Origin: Cryomorphaceae bacterium BACL29 MAG-121220-bin8
GTDB lineage: Bacteria > Bacteroidota > Bacteroidia > Flavobacteriales > Flavobacteriaceae
Direction of reading: 5' to 3'
DNA length: 64,000 nucleotides
Assembly (NCBI GenBank): GCA_905181705.1
Contig: CAJIYP010000003.1
Location: forward strand, 62,001-126,000
The notes under the pieces were generated by a model, which ran no database searches, was not told the DNA's origin, and saw only the letters and a list, made by a program, of their open reading frames with translations. Every line of letters begins with the position of its first letter. Position 1 is the first letter of the stretch. Of the stretch, positions 10,368 to 19,770 are shown piece after piece. The position numbers and the translations under genes are program-made.

Positions 10368-11843
10368 TTAAAGTACTTTTTTTATACGTTCCTCCCAATT
10401 AAGAATTATTTTTTTATCATTTTCACTTCTTTTCGGTGAAAATTCATGTTCTACTTCCCAGATACTTTTAACCTGGTCGATAGAAGACCAAAATCCAGAA
10501 GCAAGTCCAGCAAAAAAAGCAACTCCAAGAGCGGTAGTTTCAGTGATTTTAGGTCTAATTACTTTTACATCTAATAAATTAGATTGTATTTGCATTAACA
10601 AATTATTATTGCTAGCACCACCATCTACTTTTAATTTATCAAATCTGGTTCCCGAGTCTTTTTGCATTTCAATGATTATTTCTCTAGATCTCAATGCTAT
10701 GGCCTCCAGAGCTGCTCTAGCAATATGTCCCTTTTGTGTTCCTCTTGTTATTCCCATAATAGCTCCAGTAGCATTTGGATTCCAATACGGGGCTCCTAGT
10801 CCGGACAATGCCGAAATAAAAGTTACCCCTCCGTTGTCTGAAACTGACTTAGCAAGATCTTCAATCTCTGAAGTATTTTTTATGACATTTAATTGATCTC
10901 TTAACCATTGCACTAAAGCTCCTGCAATAAAAACACTTCCCTCAAGTGCATAAGTCGGAGTGTCATCAATCTTCCAAGCTATGGTAGTTAACATTCTATT
11001 GTTAGATTTCACCGCTTTTGTCCCCGTATTCATCATACAAAAACAACCTGTTCCATAAGTATTTTTTACATCTCCAGGATTGATACACATTTGACCAAAC
11101 AAAGCAGCTTGCTGGTCTCCAGCTACCCCACAAATTGGAATGCTTGCACCTAAAATAGTAGCATCGGTATAGCCAATTTTTTCAGAGGAGTTAAATACTT
11201 TAGGGAGAATTATTTCGGGGATATCTAAAAGAGAAATCAGTTCCTGGTCCCAATCTAGTTTATGAATATTGTACAATAGTGTTCTACTAGCATTCGTGCA
11301 ATCAGTAGCATGTATTTTTTTTGAAGTTAAATTCCAAATAAGCCAAGTATCGATTGTTCCAAACAACAAATCACCCTTAATTGCTTGATCTCTAATTTTT
11401 TTATCTGAATCTAAAATCCATTTAATTTTAGTTCCTGAAAAATAGGCATCTAGTATAAGTCCTGTTTTATTATAAAAAACATCTGACTTTCCTTTGTTTT
11501 TTAAATCTTCACAAATTGACGCAGTACGTCGATCTTGCCATACTATTGCATTATATACAGGCTTTCCTGTATTCTTGTTCCACACAACAGTTGTTTCTCT
11601 TTGATTTGTTATTCCTATAGAATCAATTTCTTCAAAATCAATTTTAGCTAAATTTACTACATTCTTAATAGCTTTTAGTTGTGTTTCCCATATTTCAATT
11701 GGGTCGTGTTCCACCCAAGATTCTTTAGGAAATATTTGAGAAAACTCAAACTGCGATATAGCAACTTGAATTCCTTTTTTATCAAATAAAACAGCCCTAG
11801 AACTGGATGTGCCCGCATCAATGGCTAAAATGTATCTTTTCAT
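10368..11843 (-). CDS. glpK: Glycerol kinase
   Basis: The 491-residue FGGY-family kinase has the usual length. The N-terminal phosphate loop (DAGTSSSRAVLFD, residues ~9-21), SIGITNQRETTVVW, the GVAGDQQAALFGQ motif, GTGCFCMMNTG and the C-terminal adenosine-binding DGGASNN are all visible. It phosphorylates glycerol to sn-glycerol 3-phosphate in the cytoplasm. It is the first gene of a minus-strand group with glpF and a Rossmann oxidoreductase. About 226 bases of non-coding DNA separate it from the divergent thioredoxin-like gene. I see no clear repressor operator there. Confidence 0.95.
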   Translation of the reverse strand: MKRYILAIDAGTSSSRAVLFDKKGIQVAISQFEFSQIFPKESWVEHDPIEIWETQLKAIKNVVNLAKIDFEEIDSIGITNQRETTVVWNKNTGKPVYNAIVWQDRRTASICEDLKNKGKSDVFYNKTGLILDAYFSGTKIKWILDSDKKIRDQAIKGDLLFGTIDTWLIWNLTSKKIHATDCTNASRTLLYNIHKLDWDQELISLLDIPEIILPKVFNSSEKIGYTDATILGASIPICGVAGDQQAALFGQMCINPGDVKNTYGTGCFCMMNTGTKAVKSNNRMLTTIAWKIDDTPTYALEGSVFIAGALVQWLRDQLNVIKNTSEIEDLAKSVSDNGGVTFISALSGLGAPYWNPNATGAIMGITRGTQKGHIARAALEAIALRSREIIIEMQKDSGTRFDKLKVDGGASNNNLLMQIQSNLLDVKVIRPKITETTALGVAFFAGLASGFWSSIDQVKSIWEVEHEFSPKRSENDKKIILNWEERIKKVL

Positions 11844-12069
11844 ATAACATATTATTTTACTATTATTTAATCCCCTAATATTGAATACAAAGACAATTCA
11901 TTTCTATGCAAATTGGTATAGTTTTTTGAAAATGAAATGCAAGAAATAAAAAGTATTAAAGATATGGAATTGGTTCATGACTTAAATTTAGTGTTTGTAA
12001 AGTAAATTAGAAATATTAATCTGGTTTAAATAATAGATAAAAAAAATTAATTAACTAATTTTAATAATT

Positions 12070-12498
12070 ATGAAAAAAATATTTTTCTCTTTACTAATTT
12101 TTAGCTCCTCAATAATTTATTCTCAAAATTGGGAGACTTCTTATGAAAACTCTATCAAATCAGCAAAAATTCAAAATAAAAAAATCATTTTAGTTTTTCA
12201 AGGATCTGATTGGTGTGGACCCTGTATTAAACTAAGTAAAGAAATATGGTCGTCTCAAGAATTTATTGATTATTCAAAAGAAAACTATGTTTTATTACAA
12301 GCTGATTTTCCAAGAAAAAAGAAAAACGCTCTAAGCGAGGAACAACAAAATATTAATAATTTTTTAGCTGAAAAATACAATCCAAACGGTTATTTTCCTT
12401 TGGTTGCTATATTAAACAAAAATGGAGAGGTTTTAGGGGAGACTAGTTATAAAAAAGTAACCCCTAAACAATACATTAATTTGCTTGAGTCCTTTTGA
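12070..12498 (+). CDS. Exported thioredoxin-like protein
   Basis: The 142-residue protein has a signal peptide (first ~18 residues, ending ..IIYSQ) and a thioredoxin fold with the redox motif WCGPC at 48-52, preceded by LVFQGSD as in thioredoxin_7-type proteins. It should act in the periplasm as a thiol reductant or oxidase. It is the first gene of a four-gene operon with apbE, a DUF4266 lipoprotein and a DUF3570 barrel. Its stop overlaps the TTG start of apbE. The partner is unknown. The cysteine-rich C-terminus of the DUF4266 protein is a candidate. Confidence 0.88.
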   Translation: MKKIFFSLLIFSSSIIYSQNWETSYENSIKSAKIQNKKIILVFQGSDWCGPCIKLSKEIWSSQEFIDYSKENYVLLQADFPRKKKNALSEEQQNINNFLAEKYNPNGYFPLVAILNKNGEVLGETSYKKVTPKQYINLLESF

Positions 12499-13487
12499 AA
12501 GAATCTCTGACTAAACATATAAGTCTACTGGTTATTCTTTTGTCATTTAATTTACAGTCTCAAAGTATATTCACTAGAAATGCCTTGTTGATGGGAAGCG
12601 ATTTTGAAATCACAATCGTTGATAAAAATGAATCTAATGCAAATTTCTTACTAGACCTTGCTATTAATGAAATATCTAGAATTGAAAAGTTAATTTCATC
12701 ATGGGATAAAAATTCTCAAACTTCATTAATCAATTTAAATGCTGGAATTAAACCTGTAAAAGTTGATAAAGAATTATTTGATTTAATTGCTAGAGCTTTA
12801 AAAATATCAGATCTCTCACAAGGAGCCTTCGATATTAGTTATGCTTCTCTTGATAAGGTATGGTATTTTGATAAAGAAATGCTTGAGATGCCATCCAAAG
12901 AAGATATTATAAAATCTGTTTCAAAGGTAGGATATCATAATATTATTTTAAACAAAGTAAAACAAACTGTTTTTTTGAAAATAAAAGGAATGAAAATTGG
13001 ATTTGGTGCTATTGGGAAAGGATATGCAGCAGACATGGCAAAATCAATATTAGTAAAAAATGAAGTAAAATCTGGAATTATAAATGCCTCTGGAGACTTA
13101 ACAGCATGGGGTAAAAAGCCAAGTGGAAAAGATTGGATGGTTGCCATAGTAAATCCTTTAAATAAGTCAAAAATATTTTCGTGGCTTCCAATAAAAAATA
13201 AAGCTGTAGTAACTTCTGGAAATTATGAAAGATTTATTAAATTTAATGACAAATCCTATTCGCATATAATAGACCCCAGAACTGGTTATCCAAGTCAGGG
13301 AATATTAAGTGTTACAATATTTACTGAAAAAGCAGAACTAGCTGATGCACTTGCAACTTCAGTTTTTGTACTGGGTCAGGAAATTGGGATGAATTTAATA
13401 AATCAATTGAAAGGAATTGATTGTATAATTATTAATAAAGAAAATAAAATTTTAAAATCGAAAAATATTGAAATCGAAAAAATTTAA
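12495..13487 (+). CDS. apbE: FAD:protein FMN transferase (ApbE family)
   Basis: The 330-residue exported protein has a hydrophobic signal segment (~8-22). ApbE signatures include MGSDFEI, GAIGKGYAAD (near 170), NASGDLTAWG, the C-terminal YSHIIDPRTGYPS, and ADALAT with the metal-binding aspartate. The enzyme moves FMN from FAD onto a threonine or serine of exported target proteins. Translation appears to start at TTG (12495), overlapping the stop of the thioredoxin-like gene by 4 bases, so the two are coupled. The target is presumably made by the same operon, but no canonical flavinylation site is certain there. Confidence 0.92.
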   Translation: MKESLTKHISLLVILLSFNLQSQSIFTRNALLMGSDFEITIVDKNESNANFLLDLAINEISRIEKLISSWDKNSQTSLINLNAGIKPVKVDKELFDLIARALKISDLSQGAFDISYASLDKVWYFDKEMLEMPSKEDIIKSVSKVGYHNIILNKVKQTVFLKIKGMKIGFGAIGKGYAADMAKSILVKNEVKSGIINASGDLTAWGKKPSGKDWMVAIVNPLNKSKIFSWLPIKNKAVVTSGNYERFIKFNDKSYSHIIDPRTGYPSQGILSVTIFTEKAELADALATSVFVLGQEIGMNLINQLKGIDCIIINKENKILKSKNIEIEKI

Positions 13488-13701
13488 ATTAATAAAAAAA
13501 ATAGCACTATTATCAATAATAGCTTATTCGTTAAATTCTTGTGCTAGTATAAAAGAATACGAAAAAGTAAATATTAACGATCCTGATATGGAACTTTCTC
13601 AAAGACAAATATGCAGGTTTGAAACAAATTTTCAATTATACAGGGAGGGTTCTAGTGGGGCTAATGGCGGTAAAGTTGGTGGTGGTTGTGGTTGTAATTA
13701 A
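13468..13701 (+). CDS. DUF4266 small lipoprotein with glycine/cysteine-rich tail
   Basis: The 77-residue protein has a signal peptide with a lipobox-like end (SLNSC, Cys at ~24), a short conserved 'IKEYEK.. DPDMEL' part, and a C-terminus rich in Gly and Cys (SSGANGGK then GGGCGCN) typical of DUF4266. It probably starts at TTG 13468, inside the 3' end of apbE (20-base overlap). DUF4266 proteins regularly sit between ApbE and DUF3570 genes. Their biochemical role is unknown. The terminal CxC could bind metal or be a thioredoxin substrate (inference). Confidence 0.85.
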   Translation: MKSKKFKLIKKIALLSIIAYSLNSCASIKEYEKVNINDPDMELSQRQICRFETNFQLYREGSSGANGGKVGGGCGCN

Positions 13702-13708
13702 TTAATTT

Positions 13709-15100
13709 ATGAAAAAAGTTATTTTATTGCTTTTATTGTTTTTTTGTGGACTTAATTTTAGTCAAGACATAAAAAAAGACAAACTATACAAAAAAAGAGT
13801 TCTAGAATCAGTAGAAATAGATTTTTTGTCCAGTTACTATAGTCAAGAAGGAAGTAATGCCTCTGTTACAGGTGGAATTGGAAACGAAGATTTAGAAGAC
13901 TTTAATCCTACTATTGTAGTTAGTATTCCTTTAAATGACGACGATGTAATATCTATAGACTTAGGTATTTCCACATATACTTCTGCTTCCTCCAGTAATG
14001 GAAATCCATTTGATGCGGGTGTTAACGCAAACAAAACCACTAGTCCATGGTATGCTTCGTCAGGTGCCTCAAAGGTAGATACTTGGAAAAATCTTAATAT
14101 TGATTATTCACATTCCTCTGAAGATAGAAATACAATATTAAATGCTAATTTTTCTTCAGCAACTGAATGGGATTATGAATCATTTGGTTTTGGAGCAGGA
14201 ATTACAAAACTTTACAATAATAAAAATACCTCTGTAAGTTTGAGTACTAAAGTTTATTTAGATAAATGGGTTCCAATTTATCCAAAAGAACTAGATGCTT
14301 ACGTTGATGCAGATGGAGATACGAGCTCAGGATATTTTAATGATAAAACTATCTATGACCAAGAAGGAGTAAGCTCAAATAAATGGTCTCCAATTAAAGG
14401 TTTTGGCTTAATTAATGATAAATCGAGAAACACTTTTTCTTTATCATTTTTATTTTCTCAAATTTTAACTAAAAATGCTCAATTTGCATTTTTTATTGAT
14501 ATTATTAAACAACAAGGATGGTTAGCAAACCCCTTACAAAGAGTGTATTTCTCAGATATAAATAACTTTTATATTGGTAATCCCTCCAGTATTCCACTAT
14601 ATACTTCTACCCTTAATAAAGATGTTTTTCATCTTGCAGATGACATTGAAAGACTTCCAAGTAATAGATTGAAAATCCCAATTGGATTACGATTTAACTA
14701 TTATTTAAATGAAAACTTAGCTCTAAGAACTTACTATAGACACTATTTTGATGACTGGGGAATAAATTCTCATACATTCAATTTAGAATTGCCAATAAAA
14801 ATTTTAGATAATTTTACTTTCTATCCTTCCTACAGATTTTACACACAATCTAAAGCTGATTATTTTGAGCCCTATGAAAAGCTTCTTTCGTCTTCTCAAT
14901 ATTATACGTCTGATTACGATTTATCTAAATTTAGATCTAATCAACTAGGTTTTGGATTAAAATATGTAGATATTTTTACTAAGTTAAAAGTATGGGATTT
15001 AGGTTTAAAAAGTGTTAATATAAACTACAGTAAGTACAAAAGAAATTCAGATTTCCAATCCTATATTTTTTCGGTCGGATTTAAGTTTGTTGTAAATTAA
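13709..15100 (+). CDS. DUF3570 outer-membrane beta-barrel protein
   Basis: The 463-residue protein has a signal peptide (first ~19 residues) and then many alternating amphipathic strands ending in an aromatic-rich C-terminal strand (FSVGFKFVVN), as expected for an outer-membrane barrel. An SSGAS segment at 117-121 (ASSGASKVDTW) resembles the SGA(T/S) sites flavinylated by ApbE. Whether it is modified is inference. It follows the DUF4266 gene by 7 bases and ends 2 bases before a convergent gene. It probably forms the outer-membrane part of the ApbE-linked redox module. Confidence 0.87.
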   Translation: MKKVILLLLLFFCGLNFSQDIKKDKLYKKRVLESVEIDFLSSYYSQEGSNASVTGGIGNEDLEDFNPTIVVSIPLNDDDVISIDLGISTYTSASSSNGNPFDAGVNANKTTSPWYASSGASKVDTWKNLNIDYSHSSEDRNTILNANFSSATEWDYESFGFGAGITKLYNNKNTSVSLSTKVYLDKWVPIYPKELDAYVDADGDTSSGYFNDKTIYDQEGVSSNKWSPIKGFGLINDKSRNTFSLSFLFSQILTKNAQFAFFIDIIKQQGWLANPLQRVYFSDINNFYIGNPSSIPLYTSTLNKDVFHLADDIERLPSNRLKIPIGLRFNYYLNENLALRTYYRHYFDDWGINSHTFNLELPIKILDNFTFYPSYRFYTQSKADYFEPYEKLLSSSQYYTSDYDLSKFRSNQLGFGLKYVDIFTKLKVWDLGLKSVNINYSKYKRNSDFQSYIFSVGFKFVVN

Positions 15101-15102
15101 TT

Positions 15103-16005
15103 TCAAAAATAAATTTGCTGCGCTAATCTAAAAGTATTTGAATGTGCTTCAATAATCTCATTTATATTTGTTGAATACCCTCCCCCCATACTTACCTGAA
15201 CTGGGATATTATTATTTTTACACGTTATAAGTACATATCTATCTCTTTCCATACAACCCTCGATTGTCATCGAAAGTCTTCCTAATTTGTCGTTTTTTAA
15301 AACATCCACCCCAGCTAAATAATAAATAAAATCTGGTTCAAAATCATCAATTATCTTAGGAAGAGTTTCTTTTAGCTTAAGTAAATAAAATTCGTCATTT
15401 GTATGGTCTTCAAAACCAACATCTAAATCACTTATTTCTTTTCTAAAAGGATAATTTTTTTGACCATGAAAAGATAGAGTAAAAACGTTTGGATTTTCTT
15501 TAAAAATTGAAGCCGTACCATTTCCTTGATGAACATCCAAGTCTACAATCAAAATCTTTTTAGCTAAATCATTATTTAATAAATAATTTGCGGCTATTGC
15601 TTGATCGTTTAACATACAAAAAGCTTCTGCTCTATTAGAAAAAGCATGATGAGTTCCACCAGCAATATTCATTGATATTCCATTTTGAATTGAAAATTCT
15701 GAACACTCTATAGTTCCTTGAGCAATCGTTTTTTCTCTAAAAATAAGTTCTTTACTCATGGGAAAACCAATTGGTCTTATTTCTTTATTTGTTAATGAAA
15801 GATCACATAACCTATCGAAATAGTTCTTTTCGTGGGTTGTTAAAACATCAGAATCTTTTATTTGATTTGGATTAAAAAAGTTTTTATCACTACAGGTTTT
15901 TTCCTTTATTAATTGCTTAGGAATTAGTGAATACTTAATCATTGGAAACCTATGACTCTTATCCAAGGGATGTCTAAAGGTTTTATCAAATGCGATTTTT
16001 AACAA
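15103..16005 (-). CDS. Histone deacetylase-family hydrolase (acetylpolyamine/AcuC-like)
   Basis: The 300-residue zinc hydrolase of the arginase/deacetylase superfamily has the paired histidines GGTHHA (H119, H120), the zinc-binding segment DLDVHQGNGT (D155-H159 region), and the YLAGVDVLKNDKLGRLSMT motif near 230-248 with a further metal aspartate. It is somewhat short but complete and cytoplasmic. It removes acyl groups from an amide, with acetylated small molecules or proteins the usual substrates. It ends 2 bases from the convergent DUF3570 gene and begins 10 bases after the oxidoreductase subunit gene, so it probably belongs to the same minus-strand transcript. Confidence 0.85.
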   Translation of the reverse strand: MLKIAFDKTFRHPLDKSHRFPMIKYSLIPKQLIKEKTCSDKNFFNPNQIKDSDVLTTHEKNYFDRLCDLSLTNKEIRPIGFPMSKELIFREKTIAQGTIECSEFSIQNGISMNIAGGTHHAFSNRAEAFCMLNDQAIAANYLLNNDLAKKILIVDLDVHQGNGTASIFKENPNVFTLSFHGQKNYPFRKEISDLDVGFEDHTNDEFYLLKLKETLPKIIDDFEPDFIYYLAGVDVLKNDKLGRLSMTIEGCMERDRYVLITCKNNNIPVQVSMGGGYSTNINEIIEAHSNTFRLAQQIYF

Positions 16006-16014
16006 AAAAGAAAA

Positions 16015-16653
16015 TTAAATAGACCAGGCTTTCCCTCCTGTAGTTTCTTGTAAATCCACACAACCCTTTTGCTGACCTGGAATTGGTGCATATGCTAAAA
16101 CGTTTTCACCTATATACTCATTACCTTTAAATGCAGTAATAGTTAATTGTCGAATAATATTTAAAAAATTAAATGAAAAAGCTTCATTTAAATCAGACTT
16201 ATTCACAATATCTTGGTCTTTATTTTTATTATAAGCCTGCCTCCATTTACTATGAGAACTATTTTTAATTTTGAAATAGTATTCTAAACTCGAGTCTAAA
16301 TCATTTCTTTCAAGATTATCAATATTATTTTTATTAGATCGTATTAAACAATCACTTAAAAATGCATCCATTGATTTTTTTAATAAATCTTGTTCTTTTT
16401 TATTTGAAATATTGTAAATATATAGATCAATGAATTTAATTAAATTTAATTCTTTTGAACCTGGAATATCATCTCCAGATGGTATAATTAAATCTGTTAG
16501 TTCAGAAACAACATTCACTTGATTTGAATTAAAAAATACAGGATTCCAATCCAAATCATTTTTACAGCTTTGTAGTAAACTAAGTACTGCTGGGGATAAG
16601 GTAATAGTTCCTAAACTTAATCCTAAATTTTTTAGTGCTTTCCTTCTATTCAT
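16015..16653 (-). CDS. Gluconate 2-dehydrogenase subunit 3 family protein
   Basis: The 212-residue protein begins NRRKALKNLGLSLG, an RR-type export signal, followed by a hydrophobic stretch and LLQSC, a lipobox-like end near 29. The body has the helical 'LIIPSGDDIPGS.. FIDLYI' pattern of the small subunit of GMC-type dehydrogenases. It is encoded 4 bases after the GMC oxidoreductase gene, its expected partner. It probably helps export or anchor the flavoprotein through the shared Tat route. Confidence 0.85.
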   Translation of the reverse strand: MNRRKALKNLGLSLGTITLSPAVLSLLQSCKNDLDWNPVFFNSNQVNVVSELTDLIIPSGDDIPGSKELNLIKFIDLYIYNISNKKEQDLLKKSMDAFLSDCLIRSNKNNIDNLERNDLDSSLEYYFKIKNSSHSKWRQAYNKNKDQDIVNKSDLNEAFSFNFLNIIRQLTITAFKGNEYIGENVLAYAPIPGQQKGCVDLQETTGGKAWSI

Positions 16654-16657
16654 TTTT

Positions 16658-18349
16658 TTAAATATTTTTTTTATTTAATTCGCTAACTGCATGTTTAACC
16701 GCTCTAGCTGTTAATGCCATATAGGTTAGTGATGGATTTACATTTCCAGCAGATGTCATAGCAGAGCCGTCAGTCACAAAAACGTTTTTAACTGAGTGTA
16801 TTTGATTAAATTTATTTAAAACTGATGTTTTAGGATCACGACCCATTCTCGCTGTTCCCATTTCATGAATTCCTAAGCCCATATCATACCTTGATTCTGT
16901 ACTTCTTACATTTTTAAATCCAGCTTTTTCAAGCATTTCAACGGCTTGACTTTTCATGTCTTTTCTCATATTTATCTCATTTTCTCTTATGTGAGCATCA
17001 AAAGTAACTGTTGGAAGACCCCATTTATCTTTTTTTTCATAGTTTAAATACATCTTATTATCATGATATGGTAAAGTTTCTCCGAATCCTGAAAGTCCTA
17101 CATTCCATCCACCAGGGGATAAAACAGCTTCTTTTAAATCTTGACCGTAAGATAGTTCGGCAATTAAGTCGTTGTAATTTCCTCTACTAGCACCACCTTG
17201 ATATCCATAACCTCTCAAGAAATCTTTTCTATTAGTTGAACCACCAATATTTCTAAATTTAGGTATATTAATTCCCCCAGGCCTTCTACCGGTATAATAT
17301 TTATCACTAAAATCATCACTTTTAGCTCTCGCTCCAACTTTGAAATGATGATCCATTAAATTATGACCAAGTTCTTCAGAATCGTTACCCATTCCATTTG
17401 GAAATCTATTTGATTTAGATTGCATTAAAATTGAGGTAGAACCAACAGTTGATGCGCAAACAAATATGACTTTAGCTTTAAATTCATAAGTCAAATTAGT
17501 TTCTGAGTCGATAACTTTTACACCAGTTGCCTTTTTTGTAGTTTCATCATAAGTAATTTCATGAACAACTGAATGAGGTCTTAGAGTCATATTTCCAGTG
17601 GCTTCAGCTGCAGGGAGTGTCGATGAATTACTACTAAAATACGCTCCAAATGGACATCCTCTTCTGCAACGATTTCTATACTGACAAGTTAGCCTACCCA
17701 AACCAGGCTTAGTTCCCTCAGTAATATGAGCTATTCTAGCCATGGTAACAAATCGATTATCATAGGATTTGGTAACAGAATCTTTTAACACTTTTTCTAC
17801 ACAATTCATCTCCATTGGCTTTAAAAGTTTTCCACTTGGAAATTGTGGTAAACCTAAGTTTTCTCCAGTTACTCCGATATAGTCCTCAACATAATCATAC
17901 CATGGTGCTAAATCTTCATATCTAATCGGCCAATCCACTGCAATACCCTCTTTAGCATTGCCTTCAAAATCAAATTTTGTCAATCGATGACTTTGTCTTC
18001 CCCAAGTAAGTGATCTTCCTCCAACGTGATATCCTCTAATCCAGTCAAAAGGTTTGTCTTCGCTGTAGGGATGATCTAAATCGTCGACAAATAAATGTTT
18101 AGTAGTTTCTCTATTTACATAGCCAGTTCTACTTTGTTTTGGTTGTCTTTCCTTAATTTTATTTGTAATGACATCTCCCAAAGGAAGATCCCAATTATCT
18201 AAATTTGCTGTAGTGTAATCTTCAACATGCTTTAGCATACGACCTCTTTCTAAAACAAGGGTTTTTAAACCACTTTCACAAAGTTCTTTGGCAGCCCAGC
18301 CACCACTAACACCTGTTCCAATAACAATTGCATCAAAATTGGTTTCCAT
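16658..18349 (-). CDS. GMC-family FAD oxidoreductase (gluconate dehydrogenase-like large subunit)
   Basis: The 563-residue flavoprotein has the N-terminal FAD loop (IGTGVSGGWAAKEL, ~10-23) and ERGR. A cysteine-rich CRRGCPFGAY segment near 230-240 is typical of this subfamily, and the C-terminal catalytic block includes HEMGTARMG and GNVNPSLTYMAL. There is no signal peptide of its own, which fits export together with its RR-signal partner encoded just downstream. It should oxidise a sugar or sugar derivative and pass electrons onward. In Bacteroidota such pairs beside Gfo/Idh/MocA proteins have been linked to 3-keto-sugar chemistry. The substrate here is not determined. Confidence 0.88.
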   Translation of the reverse strand: METNFDAIVIGTGVSGGWAAKELCESGLKTLVLERGRMLKHVEDYTTANLDNWDLPLGDVITNKIKERQPKQSRTGYVNRETTKHLFVDDLDHPYSEDKPFDWIRGYHVGGRSLTWGRQSHRLTKFDFEGNAKEGIAVDWPIRYEDLAPWYDYVEDYIGVTGENLGLPQFPSGKLLKPMEMNCVEKVLKDSVTKSYDNRFVTMARIAHITEGTKPGLGRLTCQYRNRCRRGCPFGAYFSSNSSTLPAAEATGNMTLRPHSVVHEITYDETTKKATGVKVIDSETNLTYEFKAKVIFVCASTVGSTSILMQSKSNRFPNGMGNDSEELGHNLMDHHFKVGARAKSDDFSDKYYTGRRPGGINIPKFRNIGGSTNRKDFLRGYGYQGGASRGNYNDLIAELSYGQDLKEAVLSPGGWNVGLSGFGETLPYHDNKMYLNYEKKDKWGLPTVTFDAHIRENEINMRKDMKSQAVEMLEKAGFKNVRSTESRYDMGLGIHEMGTARMGRDPKTSVLNKFNQIHSVKNVFVTDGSAMTSAGNVNPSLTYMALTARAVKHAVSELNKKNI

Positions 18350-18408
18350 TATTTAATAATTTGAATCTAATTTATTGATTAAAAGTAAAATAAAGATGGT
18401 TATATAGT

Positions 18409-19767
18409 TCATAAAGTGTCACCATATGACCAACCTTTGCGAACAGGTTCCTTAATATAAGCATCAACATCAGGTCTATTGGTGATTTTCATTTTTTTCG
18501 AATTATAATCAATATCTGCATTAAATCTTTGTGCTAAACAACCTAAAAGAGCCATCTCTGTAAGACTTGCACCATATTCAAAATTTGATAATGGAAGGGT
18601 GTCATTTTTAATTGCATCAACCCATTCCTCAACAGGTGTTTCATCCTTAATTCTAGGAATAGTTTTCTCTGGTGCATTTTTCAAAAATTCTTTCCACTCT
18701 GAATTTGACATTAATAATCTAGGATTATTTGGTCTCCCCCCAGTAATTAATGTATTTTTATCGCCTACCATTATCATACCTTGTCTATCGAATCCTTTCA
18801 TCTTATCAACTCCTAAATCTTTTAAAATAGAAGGCTTAATTCCGCCCTCATACCATTTTAAAGTAACAGGAGGTCTTTTTTTTCTTTTTTCAAAATTATA
18901 GGTGACAACAGATTGATCGGAGACAAAATTATTTTTAGTCATTGGATTAGGCACCCTAACTTTAATACTTTTAGGCATTCCTAAATCTAATGCCCAAAAA
19001 GGACCATCTAAAGTATGACAGGCCCAATCTCCAAGTTGTCCATTTCCAAAATCATAAAATCCTCTCCAAGATTTTGGTGCATAAGCTGAGTTGAAATCTC
19101 TATATTTTGCTGGACCTAGCCACAAATCCCAATCTAGGTGATTTGGAATAGGATTGCTAGGAGGAGGGAAACTTTCAGGTTTGGTCCAATAATGACCTGG
19201 TCTAAAATTAAATTCACCAATCCAAGCGTGTACTTCCCTCACTTCACCTAATACTCCAGCTTCATACCACTCTTTAATTGATCTTATACCGTCTGTTGTA
19301 TGACCTTGGTTTCCCATTTGAGAAACTATTCCGTAATATTTAGCAGCCTTTTTAAGTGTTCTTAATTCCCATATGTTGTGAGCAAGAGGTTTTTCTACAT
19401 ATACATGCTTACCTAATTCCATAGCAGCCATAGTTGCAGCAAAATGCGTGTGATCTGGTGTACTAATTATCACAGCATCTATTTCCTTGTGCATTTTATC
19501 GAACATTACTCTAAAATCCTTAAATTTTCTTGCATTTGGAAACATATTATATCCATCGGCTGCACTTTGGTCATCCACATCACACATTGCAACAATATTT
19601 TCTTTTGGTACTTTGCTCCAATTTGCTCTTCCTCTACCACCTACTCCGATTACTGCGATATTTAATCTGTTGTTTGCAGAAAATCCGTATAAACTTGGCA
19701 GAATCAATAGGCCAGAAGAAATTGCAGATGTAGACTTAAGAAAGGATCTTCTTGATGATTTGTTCAT
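18409..19767 (-). CDS. Tat-exported Gfo/Idh/MocA family oxidoreductase
   Basis: The 452-residue protein has an RR signal (SSRRSFLKSTSAISSG, residues ~4-19) and a Rossmann loop (IGVGGRGRAN). It carries the family's EKPLAHN motif with the catalytic lysine, and a long C-terminal alpha/beta domain typical of the secreted Bacteroidota/Planctomycetota branch. Members oxidise or reduce sugars and related compounds with tightly bound NAD(P). It lies 60 bases upstream of the GMC gene and 4 bases after the CocE-type hydrolase gene on the same strand, so one operon is likely. Confidence 0.87.
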   Translation of the reverse strand: MNKSSRRSFLKSTSAISSGLLILPSLYGFSANNRLNIAVIGVGGRGRANWSKVPKENIVAMCDVDDQSAADGYNMFPNARKFKDFRVMFDKMHKEIDAVIISTPDHTHFAATMAAMELGKHVYVEKPLAHNIWELRTLKKAAKYYGIVSQMGNQGHTTDGIRSIKEWYEAGVLGEVREVHAWIGEFNFRPGHYWTKPESFPPPSNPIPNHLDWDLWLGPAKYRDFNSAYAPKSWRGFYDFGNGQLGDWACHTLDGPFWALDLGMPKSIKVRVPNPMTKNNFVSDQSVVTYNFEKRKKRPPVTLKWYEGGIKPSILKDLGVDKMKGFDRQGMIMVGDKNTLITGGRPNNPRLLMSNSEWKEFLKNAPEKTIPRIKDETPVEEWVDAIKNDTLPLSNFEYGASLTEMALLGCLAQRFNADIDYNSKKMKITNRPDVDAYIKEPVRKGWSYGDTL

Positions 19768-19770
19768 GAT

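Noticed and set aside
11844-12069. Possible regulatory region between glpK and the thioredoxin-like gene
   Set aside because: Only AT-rich sequence is visible; no convincing paired TTTG/TAnnTTTG promoter or operator could be fixed.
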